36,139 nt of DNA from an uncultured Rhodospirillales bacterium (GTDB lineage: Bacteria > Pseudomonadota > Alphaproteobacteria > Acetobacterales > Acetobacteraceae). Position 1 is the first letter of the stretch; each line of letters opens with the position of its first letter. The notes under the pieces are model-generated. The model ran no database searches. It was not told where the DNA came from and saw nothing but the letters and a program-made list of their open reading frames with translations. Below are positions 1 to 7,477 of this stretch, piece after piece. A program made the translations under genes and the position numbers. Location of the stretch: positions 1-36,139 of the forward strand of contig CAIPLM010000239.1 in assembly GCA_903865895.1 (NCBI GenBank). Reading direction: 5' to 3'.

Positions 1-946
1 CGATGAGGTGAACGCCAAGGGCGGCATCGGCGGGCATCAGATCGAGGTGATCTTCGAGGACAACCAGGCCAAGCCCGATCAATCCGTGCTGCTGTTCAAC
101 AAGCTGGTGGATTTGCAGAAGGTGCCGGTGGTGTTCACCGGGTATTCCGGCCCCTCCCTCGCCATGGCGCCATTGGCCACCCGCAAGAAGACGCTGCTGG
201 TGAATGGTGGCGCCCAGGCCGATGCGCTCGACAAGGCATCGCCCTACCTCATCAACACAATCCCGGTACTGGCCGGCGAGCTTGAGGTGCTGGCGAACTA
301 CCTGTTCGCCGACGCCGGCAAGAAGACGGCGGCGATCCTGTTTGAGAACAACGCGGCCGGAATCGCCGGGCGGGATGATTTCCTCGGCAGCTATGAGAAG
401 GCGGGCGGCAAAATTCTGGCGCAGGAGCCGGTGCAGTTCGGTGACACCAACTACCGCCCGGCGCTGCTGAAGCTCGCCGCCGCGCAGCCCGAGGTGCTGT
501 TCGTGGTGATCACCTCCGGCACGCCGCAGCTGGCCGACCAGATACGCCAGATCGACGCGAAATTCATGGTTGCCGGCAATACGTTTTTCTCCGACCCCGA
601 GCTGATCGCCAACCCCAATGCCGAGGGGTTCACCCATACCCAGGTGCTGATCAACGCGCCCGAGGGCATGGCTGCGGCCTTCAAAACGAAATACGGCACC
701 GAGTTCGATTTCTTCCCCAAGCAGTACTACAACGCCGCCACCGTGGTGCTCGCCTGCATCGAAAAGCTGGTGAAGGAGAACCGCCCGGTGACCGGCGAGG
801 CGCTGCGGGCGGCGCTGTTCGAGATCAAGACCTTCAAGGGCCTGACGACGACGGTGTTCAACACCAATACGGCGGCGACGCAGATCAACATGAACCGCAT
901 CACCGCCAAGGCGGATACCACCATCAAGGTGATCCCGCCGAAGTAG
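1..946 (+). CDS. ABC transporter substrate-binding protein, branched-chain amino acid type (5' end outside window)
   Basis: This is a periplasmic solute-binding protein of the LivK/Peripla_BP_6 type, which would capture a small organic solute and hand it to the permeases encoded next door. The frame is open from base 2 and reads DEVNAKGGIGGHQIEV, the usual start of the first lobe of this family, so the signal peptide and roughly the first 50-70 residues lie upstream of the window. The GTG at position 8 is internal and is not the real start. The visible part (about 312 residues) runs through both lobes to the stop at 944-946. The permease gene follows 19 bases later, giving the order K-H-M-G-F. 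Family members bind amino acids, amides, urea or aromatic acids, so the ligand cannot be read from the sequence. Confidence 0.93.
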   Translation, partial: DEVNAKGGIGGHQIEVIFEDNQAKPDQSVLLFNKLVDLQKVPVVFTGYSGPSLAMAPLATRKKTLLVNGGAQADALDKASPYLINTIPVLAGELEVLANYLFADAGKKTAAILFENNAAGIAGRDDFLGSYEKAGGKILAQEPVQFGDTNYRPALLKLAAAQPEVLFVVITSGTPQLADQIRQIDAKFMVAGNTFFSDPELIANPNAEGFTHTQVLINAPEGMAAAFKTKYGTEFDFFPKQYYNAATVVLACIEKLVKENRPVTGEALRAALFEIKTFKGLTTTVFNTNTAATQINMNRITAKADTTIKVIPPK

Positions 947-965
947 CAGCCGGGTCGTCGCGCGC

Positions 966-1823
966 ATGCTTTGGCTCAACCTGCTCATCAACGGCCTCAT
1001 CTGGGGCTGTGCGCTCGGCATGGTCGCGATCAGCTTCTCGCTGATTTTCGCCACCACGCGGTTTTTCCACGTCGCCCCCGCCGCGGTGTACAGCCTGGGC
1101 GGCTACCTCGCCTGGAGCATGATGAAGCGGGGCGCGCCGGAATGGGTAGCGTTGCTGGGCGCGGTGGTGGCCTGTGGGCTGGTGGGGGCGGCGATTCAGA
1201 AGCTGCTCTATGAGCGGCTGGACCGGCGGGGGGCGACGCATCTGGTGGTGCTGATCGCCTCGCTCGGGCTGGCGGCGGTGATGCAGAACGCGATCGCCGG
1301 CGCCTATACCTCGAACGTGCTGCAATTCGGCCTGCCCTGGGCCAACCGCACGACCTCCATCGGTGGCGCGCTACTGACCAACACGCAGATGCTGACGGTG
1401 TGTTTCGGGGTGCTCTCTTATCTCGGCGCCATGTGGTTCGCCCACCGCACCCTGCTCGGCAAGCGCATCCGCGCGGTGGCGTCGAACCCCTTCCTCGCCG
1501 AGATCACCCGGCTGGAGCCACGGCGCGTGCATATCGCGGTGATGGCGATCGGCAGTGCCATGGTCTGCATCCCCGGGGTGCTGGTGCCGCTCGATCTCGG
1601 GCTGCAGCCCTTCGGCGGCGTGCCGATGCTGCTGACGGCGACGATCGCGGTGATCGCCGGCGGGGTGGGCAGTATCTCGGGCGCCTTCCTGCTCGCGCTG
1701 GTAATTGCGGTGCTGCAGAACCTCTCGCTGCTGGTGATGCCCGGCGAATGGAGCATCGGCATCACCTTCGGCATCTTCATCATCTTCATGCTGTTCCGCC
1801 CGCGCGGATTGTTCACGGGCTGA
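966..1823 (+). CDS. livH: Branched-chain amino acid-type ABC transporter permease, LivH family
   Basis: This is an inner-membrane permease of the LivH family (285 residues, the family's usual length). It is very hydrophobic throughout, with about eight membrane segments. It opens with MLWLNLLINGLIWGCALGM, a typical first helix, and the C-terminal half contains IAVIAGGVGSISGAFL, the family's cytoplasmic coupling-loop region (EAA-like loop contacting the ATPases). It ends in the characteristic LFRPRGLFTG tail. The ATG at 966 is the only sensible start. The gene lies 19 bases after the binding protein and 6 bases before the second permease, so the three are surely cotranscribed. The symbol gives the family; the transported substrate is unknown. 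Confidence 0.93.
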   Translation: MLWLNLLINGLIWGCALGMVAISFSLIFATTRFFHVAPAAVYSLGGYLAWSMMKRGAPEWVALLGAVVACGLVGAAIQKLLYERLDRRGATHLVVLIASLGLAAVMQNAIAGAYTSNVLQFGLPWANRTTSIGGALLTNTQMLTVCFGVLSYLGAMWFAHRTLLGKRIRAVASNPFLAEITRLEPRRVHIAVMAIGSAMVCIPGVLVPLDLGLQPFGGVPMLLTATIAVIAGGVGSISGAFLLALVIAVLQNLSLLVMPGEWSIGITFGIFIIFMLFRPRGLFTG

Positions 1824-1829
1824 AGCACC

Positions 1830-2693
1830 ATGGATTTTTTCGCAACCTACCTCGCGCTGGCTGAGATCTACGTCCTTCTCGGGCTGTCGACCAATTTGCT
1901 GGTTGGCATCGTCGGCATTTTCTCGGTCAGCCAGGCCGCGGTGTTCGGCGTTGGCGCCTACATCACCGCCTTCCTGCTGATGCACAGCAGCACGCCGTTT
2001 CCGCTCGCCATTCTGGTGGCGGCCGGGCTGTGCATCCTGCTCAACATTCTCGTCACTTTGCCGAGTCTGCGCGTGTCCGGCGATTACTTCGTGGTGACGT
2101 CCTTCGGCATCCAGCTGCTCGGCACGGCGGTGTTCACCAACTGGACCAAGGGGACCGGCGGCGCCAATGGGCTGCCCGGCGTGCCGGCGCCGATTATCCT
2201 CGGGCATGAGTTCATCGAGCCGCAGGAGTTCCTGCTGCTCTCCTCGATCGGCATGGGGCTGGGCTGCCTGTGTTTCTGGCTGATCATGCGGGCGCCGTTC
2301 GGCGGGTTGCTGCGGGCGATCCGCGAGGATGAGCTGGCGGTGGCCGCCCTCGGCAAATCCGTGCTGCGGGCCAAGGTGAGCGCGGCGGCGCTGGCGGGCG
2401 CATTCGCGGGCAGCGCTGGCGGGCTCTACGCCACCTTCCTCAGCTTTATCGACCCCTCCTCCTTCGATCTCGACGCCTCGATTTTCCTGCTGACCATGGT
2501 GGTGGTGGGTGGTGCGCGCACGCTGGCCGGCTCGGTGCTCGGGCCATTTGTGCTGCTCGCATTGCCGCAGATCCTGGCCCTGATCGACATCCCCGCCTCC
2601 TTCGCCGCCGCGCTGCGCCAGTTGATCTACGGGCTGCTGCTGATCGTCTTCATGCTGTTCCGGCCACAGGGGTTGTTGGGGGAGCGGCTGTGA
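1830..2693 (+). CDS. livM: Branched-chain amino acid-type ABC transporter permease, LivM family
   Basis: This is the second permease subunit, which would pair with the LivH-like protein in the inner membrane. It has 287 residues of hydrophobic helices. The stretch SLRVSGDYFVVTSFGIQ and the sequence LLRAIREDELAVAALG are LivM hallmarks, the latter being the coupling segment that docks on the ATPases. The C-terminus, MLFRPQGLLGERL, matches the family. It begins 6 bases after livH. Downstream, the usual tight spacing of liv operons is broken by 166 bases carrying an AT-rich palindromic repeat (2701-2846) before the first ATPase gene, which may affect the relative expression of permeases and ATPases. 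Confidence 0.93.
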   Translation: MDFFATYLALAEIYVLLGLSTNLLVGIVGIFSVSQAAVFGVGAYITAFLLMHSSTPFPLAILVAAGLCILLNILVTLPSLRVSGDYFVVTSFGIQLLGTAVFTNWTKGTGGANGLPGVPAPIILGHEFIEPQEFLLLSSIGMGLGCLCFWLIMRAPFGGLLRAIREDELAVAALGKSVLRAKVSAAALAGAFAGSAGGLYATFLSFIDPSSFDLDASIFLLTMVVVGGARTLAGSVLGPFVLLALPQILALIDIPASFAAALRQLIYGLLLIVFMLFRPQGLLGERL

Positions 2694-2700
2694 TGGGACG

Positions 2701-2846
2701 AGGCAGGGAGGAAGGCGGTTCTTTTTTGAAAAAAAGAACTAAAAAACTTTTATCCGATTGCGCCGCACCCTCCGTGGAGAGTGCGAAGCCAATGGGTAAA
2801 AAGTTTTTGCTTCTTTTTTCAAAAAGAAGCGCTTGCTTGCTTTCCT
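2701..2846. repeat. AT-rich palindromic intergenic repeat, copy A
   Basis: An imperfect inverted repeat of about 145 bases lies between livM and the first ATPase gene. Each arm contains its own small hairpin: left arm 2718-2739 (GTTCTTTTTT against AAAAAAAGAAC), right arm 2809-2830 (GCTTCTTTTT, then TC, then AAAAAGAAGC, perfect 10-bp stem). The arms also pair with each other across a GC-rich centre with its own stem (GCACCCTC against GAGAGTGC). A second copy with the same plan and closely similar arms is at 9077-9216. The element is far richer in A and T than its neighbours. It resembles a dispersed non-coding repeat of REP/MITE type; no family name is assigned. Confidence 0.8.
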
Positions 2847-2859
2847 CAGGCCGCCCGCA

Positions 2860-3624
2860 ATGAGCCCGTATCTCGACGTCACCGGCCTCAACAAGCGCTT
2901 CGGCGGATTGCAGGCGCTGAGCGATTGCAGCTTCAAGGTGGCGCAGGGGCGCATCACCTGTCTCGTCGGCCCGAACGGGGCGGGGAAGACGACGATCTTC
3001 AACGCCATCACCGGGTTCCTGACCCCTGATACCGGCCATGTCGCCTTCCGTGGCGCGAGCCTCGATGGGCTGTCACCGCAGCGCGTGGTGCGCCACGGCA
3101 TCGCGCGGACCTTCCAGAACCTCCGCCTGTTCGCCGACCTCACGGCGCGGGACAATGTGGTGGCGGGGATGCCCGGCCATTTCGGCGAGGAGCCGCTGGG
3201 GGCTATTTTCCGCCCATTCCGCACCTCGCGCGCGTTGGCCGGGAAGCGCGCGGCGGCGCTGGAGGTGCTGGCAAATGTCGGCCTCGCCGACCGGGCGGAC
3301 GCGCTGGTGCGCAACCTCTCCTATGGCGAGCAGAAGCTGCTGTGCATCGCGCGCATCCTCGCCACCTCGGCCGAGCTGCTGCTGCTGGATGAGCCGACCT
3401 CCGGCCTCTCGGGCGCGGCGCTGACGGAGGTGATGGCGCTGCTGCGCCGCCTGCAGGCGGAGGGCAAGACGCTGCTGGTGGTGGAGCACAATACCCGCGT
3501 GGTGCAGCAGATCGCCGATGAGGTGCTGTTCCTCCACCAGGGGCATTTGATGGCGCAGGGCAGCCCGGCCGAGATCATCGCCGACCCCAAGCTCGCCGAG
3601 ATCTATTTCGGGGGTGCGCTCTGA
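2860..3624 (+). CDS. livG: Branched-chain amino acid-type ABC transporter ATP-binding protein, LivG family
   Basis: This is a cytoplasmic ATPase of the Liv importer (254 residues). Walker A GPNGAGKTT is at about residues 37-45, the signature loop is LSYGEQKLL, and Walker B with the following glutamate is LLLLDEPTSGLS. The C-terminal VVEHNTRVVQQIADEVLFL contains the switch histidine. The ATG at 2860 (MSPYLDVTGLNKRFGG) is preferred. An upstream TTG at 2833 stays open only because it runs through the end of the palindromic repeat, and it would add nine residues with no family counterpart. The stop overlaps the start of livF by one base (TGATG), a sign of translational coupling. Confidence 0.92.
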   Translation: MSPYLDVTGLNKRFGGLQALSDCSFKVAQGRITCLVGPNGAGKTTIFNAITGFLTPDTGHVAFRGASLDGLSPQRVVRHGIARTFQNLRLFADLTARDNVVAGMPGHFGEEPLGAIFRPFRTSRALAGKRAAALEVLANVGLADRADALVRNLSYGEQKLLCIARILATSAELLLLDEPTSGLSGAALTEVMALLRRLQAEGKTLLVVEHNTRVVQQIADEVLFLHQGHLMAQGSPAEIIADPKLAEIYFGGAL

Positions 3625-4322
3625 TGCTGCTGGAGATCAGCGACCTCTCCGCCGGCTACGGCACCAAGACGGTGATTTCGGGCGTATCGCTCACGCTGGA
3701 GCCCGGGCAGATCCTGGCGCTGCTCGGCCATAATGGGGCCGGCAAGACGACCACGCTGAAGGCGGTGATGGGCCTGTTGCCGGCGCGCAGTGGCACCATC
3801 CGCTTCGATGGCAACGCGATCGGCGGGATGTCGGTCGCGGGGCGGGTGGGGGCGGGTATCCGGCTGCTGCCGGAGGGGCGCGGGATTTTTCCGGACCTCA
3901 GCGTGGCCGATAATATCGACGTGGTGGCGGCGCAGAATGTGAGCGGCGCGAGCCCGATGTTCCGCCCGGCCGATATTTACCGGCTGTTCCCGGTGCTGGA
4001 TGAGCGGCGCACCACGCGGGCGGGCTCGATGAGCGGCGGGCAGCAGCAGATGCTGGCGCTGGGGCTGGCCATTCTCGGCACCCCGCGCTGCCTGCTGCTC
4101 GATGAGCCCTCGATCGGCCTCGCGCCGAACCTGGTGGAGCGGCTGTTCCAGCAGTTCCACGAGATCTGCAAATCCCACGGCGTCGGTGCGGTGCTGGTGG
4201 AGCAGAATGTCGCCGCGGCGCTCAAAATCGCCGATCGGGTGGTGATCATGAACAACGGCGCCATCGTGTTCGATGGCCTGCCGGAGGATGCGCGGCAGAC
4301 CAACGTGTGGGATTATTTCTGA
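3624..4322 (+). CDS. livF: Branched-chain amino acid-type ABC transporter ATP-binding protein, LivF family
   Basis: This is the second ATPase of the importer (232 residues, typical for LivF). Walker A is GHNGAGKTT, the signature SGGQQQMLALG, and Walker B CLLLDEPSIGLAP. LivF proteins differ from LivG by their shorter helical domain, and that is seen here. The start ATG shares a base with the livG stop. It is the last gene of the transporter; the next gene, a dehydrogenase, starts 72 bases on and probably belongs to the same transcript, since no terminator-like hairpin was seen between them. Confidence 0.92.
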   Translation: MLLEISDLSAGYGTKTVISGVSLTLEPGQILALLGHNGAGKTTTLKAVMGLLPARSGTIRFDGNAIGGMSVAGRVGAGIRLLPEGRGIFPDLSVADNIDVVAAQNVSGASPMFRPADIYRLFPVLDERRTTRAGSMSGGQQQMLALGLAILGTPRCLLLDEPSIGLAPNLVERLFQQFHEICKSHGVGAVLVEQNVAAALKIADRVVIMNNGAIVFDGLPEDARQTNVWDYF

Positions 4323-4394
4323 GCCGCCGGGATGGGCGGGCGCGACCGATGGTGGCAGACTGGCGCGCAATCGAGGACGACAAGGACAGACGCG

Positions 4395-5399
4395 ATGACG
4401 ATGCGGATTGTGTGGACCAACATGCCGGCCGAATTCCAGCCGGTGGCCCGCGAGGCGGCGGGCGAGGGCGTCGAGGCGCTGTTCTTCGCCCAGGCGAGCG
4501 ACGTGCCGGATGAGGCATGGGCCACGGCGGACGCGGTGGTGGGGTCGGTGCCGCCGGCTGGCGCGCTGGAGAAAATGGCGAAATGCCGCATCTTCGTGAA
4601 ATCCGCCGTCGGCTTCGACGAGGTCGATATCGCCGCCTATGGCGCCCGCGGCATCCCCGTTTGCAACACCCCGCATTACGGCACCCGCGAGGTGGCGGAC
4701 CATGCGATCGCGCTGATGATGACGCTGGCGAAATCCATCGCCTATCACGACGAATTGCTGCGCGAGGACCTCAAGCCCAACTGGCGCCCGGCGCATAATC
4801 CCTTCGGCAAGCGCCTCTCGGTCTGCACCTTCGGCGTGGTCGGCATCGGCCGCATCGGCACCGCCGCCGCCCGCCGCGCCGCGGCCTTCGACATGGATGT
4901 GGTGTTCTACGACCCCTACGTGCCGAACGGCTATGAGCTGGCGCTCGGCATTCGACGTGCCGATTCGCTGGCGGAGCTGATGGGCCAGTGCGATTTCGTC
5001 TCCGTGCACACGCCGCTCAACGCCGAGACGCGCAATCTGCTCGGCGCCGAGGCGTTCAAGGCGGCGAAGAAGGGGATGATCCTCATCAACACCGCGCGTG
5101 GCGGGATCGTCGATGTCGATGCGCTGTATGATGCGATGAAGGATGGCACGGTGCTCGCCGCCGGGCTTGATGTGCTGCCGGAGGAGCCGGCCAATCCGCA
5201 ATCCCGCCTCATCGCCGCCTGGCAGAAGCAGGAGGCGTGGATCCGCCATCGCCTCGTCGTCACGCCCCACTCCGCCTTCTATACGCCGGAGAGCATGCGC
5301 GACATCCGCTTCCTCTCCGCCCGCACGGCGGCGCGCTATCTGCGCGAGGGGCGGCTTGAGAATTGCGTGAACAAGCAGTTCCTGCCGGCGAAGGGCTGA
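4395..5399 (+). CDS. D-2-hydroxyacid dehydrogenase, CtBP/phosphoglycerate dehydrogenase-like
   Basis: This is an NAD(P)-dependent dehydrogenase interconverting a D-2-hydroxy acid and a 2-oxo acid. In the 334-residue protein the Rossmann fingerprint GIGRIG is at about 150-155. The catalytic Arg235 lies in NTARGGIVD, Glu264 in LPEEP and His292 in TPHSAFY, so the full Arg-Glu-His set is present. The stretch PHYGTREVADHAIALMM resembles the CtBP branch of the family. The ATG at 4395 is chosen because AAGGAC lies a suitable distance upstream and the fold begins there; the frame is open from 4332 but the extra residues look non-coding. It is encoded between a transporter and GMC dehydrogenases, suggesting a catabolic role. 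The substrate is not predictable. Confidence 0.9.
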   Translation: MTMRIVWTNMPAEFQPVAREAAGEGVEALFFAQASDVPDEAWATADAVVGSVPPAGALEKMAKCRIFVKSAVGFDEVDIAAYGARGIPVCNTPHYGTREVADHAIALMMTLAKSIAYHDELLREDLKPNWRPAHNPFGKRLSVCTFGVVGIGRIGTAAARRAAAFDMDVVFYDPYVPNGYELALGIRRADSLAELMGQCDFVSVHTPLNAETRNLLGAEAFKAAKKGMILINTARGGIVDVDALYDAMKDGTVLAAGLDVLPEEPANPQSRLIAAWQKQEAWIRHRLVVTPHSAFYTPESMRDIRFLSARTAARYLREGRLENCVNKQFLPAKG

Positions 5400-5410
5400 G
5401 GGAGGCGGCG

Positions 5411-7009
5411 ATGCAGGAGAAGGTCGACGTTCTGATCATCGGCTCCGGCGCGTCCGGGGCGGCGGTGGCGTGGTCGCTCGCCGAGACCAAAATGCGCATC
5501 CTGTGCCTGGAGCAGGGCGATTGGATGAAGTCCTCCGAATACCCCTCGACCGGGCGGGACTGGGAGGCGCGGATGCACTCGGACTGGGCGACCTCGCCCA
5601 ATATCCGCAAGCGCCCGGCAGACTACCCGATCAATGACGACGCCTCGCCGATCAAGGTGGTGAACTTCAACGCGGTGGGTGGCTCCACCGTGATGTACAC
5701 CGCGCATTACCCGCGCCTGCATCCCTCCGACTTCAAGGTGAAGTCGCTCGACGGCGTCGCCGATGACTGGCCGGTGGACTACGCGACGCTCGATCCGTAT
5801 TTCGCCGAGAATGACCGGATGATGGGCGTCTCCGGCCTCGCCGGCGATCCGGCCTATCCGCATCACGAGCCGCCGATGCCGCCGCTGCCGCTGGGCAAGA
5901 CCGGCAGCGCGATCGGGCGGGCGATGAACAAGCTGGGCTGGCACTGGTGGCCGTCCGACACCACGATCGCCACCACCGAGTATGACGGGCGCGCGCCGTG
6001 CATCAATCTCGGCCATTGCACGCCGGCCTGCTCGCAGGGCGCCAAGGCGAGCACCGATATCACCTACTGGCCGCACGCCATCCGCGCCGGGGTTGAAGTC
6101 CGGCCGAATTGCCGGGTGCGGGAAATCACCGTCGGGCCGGATGGGATGGCGACCGGGGCGATCTACTATGACCGCGACGGCAAGGAGGTGTTCCAGCCGG
6201 CCGAGGTGGTGATCATGGCGGCCAATGGCGTGGGCACCCCGCGGCTGCTGCTCAACTCGGTTTCCGCCAAGTTCCCCAATGGGTTGGCCAATTCCTCGGG
6301 GCTGGTCGGCAAGAACCTGATGTTCCATCCCTGGGGCCGCATCATGGGCCAGGTGGATGAGCCGCTTGACGGGCATCGCGGGCCGCCGATCTGCCTGTGG
6401 AGCTACCAGTTCTACGAGACCGATCCGGAGCGCGGCTTCGCGCGCGGCTACGGCATGCAGTTCAACCGCATGGTGCCCTACATCACCGAGGGCATCGAGA
6501 ACATGTCGCTCGGCCGCATCCCCTGGGGCGGCGGGCACCACGACGCGTTCCGCCGCTACCACAACCGCCGCATGTCGGTCGGCATCTGCACTGAGGACCT
6601 GCCGGAGGAGCACAACCGGGTGACGCTTGACCCGGTGCTGAAGGATGCACACGGCATCCCGGCGCCGAAGATCGAGTACACCATGTCCGACAATACCTGG
6701 AAGATGATGCGGCACGGGCTCGCCCGCGGCATCGAGTTCATGCAGGCCGCCGGGGCGCGCGACATCGTCACCAACGCCCCGCTGGCGCTGGCCGGCTGGC
6801 ATCTGCTCGGTACCGCCCGCATGGGGACCGACCCCGAGCGCTCCGTGGTGAACGAATGGGGCCGCAGCCATGATGTGAAGAACCTCTTCATCGTCGATGG
6901 CTCGATTTTTGTCACCGGTGGCGGCGTGAACCCGACCTCCACCATCCAGGCCCTCGCGCTCTACATCGCCGACCAGATGAAGCAGCGCCTTTCCACTTTG
7001 TTCGATTGA
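5411..7009 (+). CDS. GMC-family FAD-dependent dehydrogenase (gluconate dehydrogenase large-subunit-like), copy 1
   Basis: This is a flavoprotein of the glucose-methanol-choline family (532 residues) that would oxidise an alcohol, polyol or sugar acid. The N-terminal FAD-binding motif GSGASGAA is at residues 11-18. The C-terminal GMC domain holds the active-site pair His464 (in GWHLLGTARMG) and Asn507 (in GGGVNPTSTIQ). The ATG at 5411 follows GGGAGGCGG, a good ribosome site; a longer frame from 5363 overlaps the previous gene and is rejected. No signal peptide is present. The small-subunit gene starts 8 bases after the stop, and a second, very similar GMC gene follows it. Long identical blocks such as MNKLGWHWWPSDTT show the pair arose by duplication. 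Confidence 0.9.
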   Translation: MQEKVDVLIIGSGASGAAVAWSLAETKMRILCLEQGDWMKSSEYPSTGRDWEARMHSDWATSPNIRKRPADYPINDDASPIKVVNFNAVGGSTVMYTAHYPRLHPSDFKVKSLDGVADDWPVDYATLDPYFAENDRMMGVSGLAGDPAYPHHEPPMPPLPLGKTGSAIGRAMNKLGWHWWPSDTTIATTEYDGRAPCINLGHCTPACSQGAKASTDITYWPHAIRAGVEVRPNCRVREITVGPDGMATGAIYYDRDGKEVFQPAEVVIMAANGVGTPRLLLNSVSAKFPNGLANSSGLVGKNLMFHPWGRIMGQVDEPLDGHRGPPICLWSYQFYETDPERGFARGYGMQFNRMVPYITEGIENMSLGRIPWGGGHHDAFRRYHNRRMSVGICTEDLPEEHNRVTLDPVLKDAHGIPAPKIEYTMSDNTWKMMRHGLARGIEFMQAAGARDIVTNAPLALAGWHLLGTARMGTDPERSVVNEWGRSHDVKNLFIVDGSIFVTGGGVNPTSTIQALALYIADQMKQRLSTLFD

Positions 7010-7017
7010 GGCAGACC

Positions 7018-7464
7018 ATGACCGACATGATGCTCACCCAGGCCGAGACCGACGACCTCCGCGCGCTTGCCGGCATGATCGTCCCCGCATCCGCCAAGTA
7101 CAAGGTGCCTGGCGCGGATGACGAGCTGATCTTCGCCGATATCGTGAAATCCCTCGGGCGGGACCGCGAGGATGTGCGGGCCGCACTCGCACAGGCCGCG
7201 TCCAAGGCCGGTGGCTCGGTGGCGGCGCTCGATGCCGCCGCCCGCGAGAAGCTCGCCACACGCTTGCAGGCCGATGGCGGGCCGCAGATGGCGGTGCTCA
7301 CCCGCGTGGTGCTGCTCTGCTACTACCGCGATGACCGGGTGATGGTCTCCCTCGGCCTCGAACCGCGTCCGCCCTTCCCCAAGGGGCATGTGCTGGAGCA
7401 GGGCGACTGGTCGCTGCTCGATCCGGTGAAAGCCCGCAAGCCGTTCTGGCGCCAGGTTTCCTAG
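7018..7464 (+). CDS. Small subunit-like protein, gluconate 2-dehydrogenase subunit 3 family
   Basis: This is a 148-residue protein placed exactly between two GMC dehydrogenase genes, as the small subunits of membrane gluconate and sorbitol-type dehydrogenases are placed next to their large subunit. The opening LTQAETDDLRALAGMIVPAS resembles the start of the mature domain in that family. Family members usually carry a twin-arginine signal that exports the whole complex. None is visible here, so the complex may remain in the cytoplasm. The ATG at 7018 is chosen; an in-frame TTG at 7006 overlaps the upstream stop. The family call rests on context and on general resemblance, so it is moderately certain. 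No cytochrome c subunit gene is adjacent. Confidence 0.75.
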   Translation: MTDMMLTQAETDDLRALAGMIVPASAKYKVPGADDELIFADIVKSLGRDREDVRAALAQAASKAGGSVAALDAAAREKLATRLQADGGPQMAVLTRVVLLCYYRDDRVMVSLGLEPRPPFPKGHVLEQGDWSLLDPVKARKPFWRQVS

Positions 7465-7477
7465 GGAGGGCGCGGCG

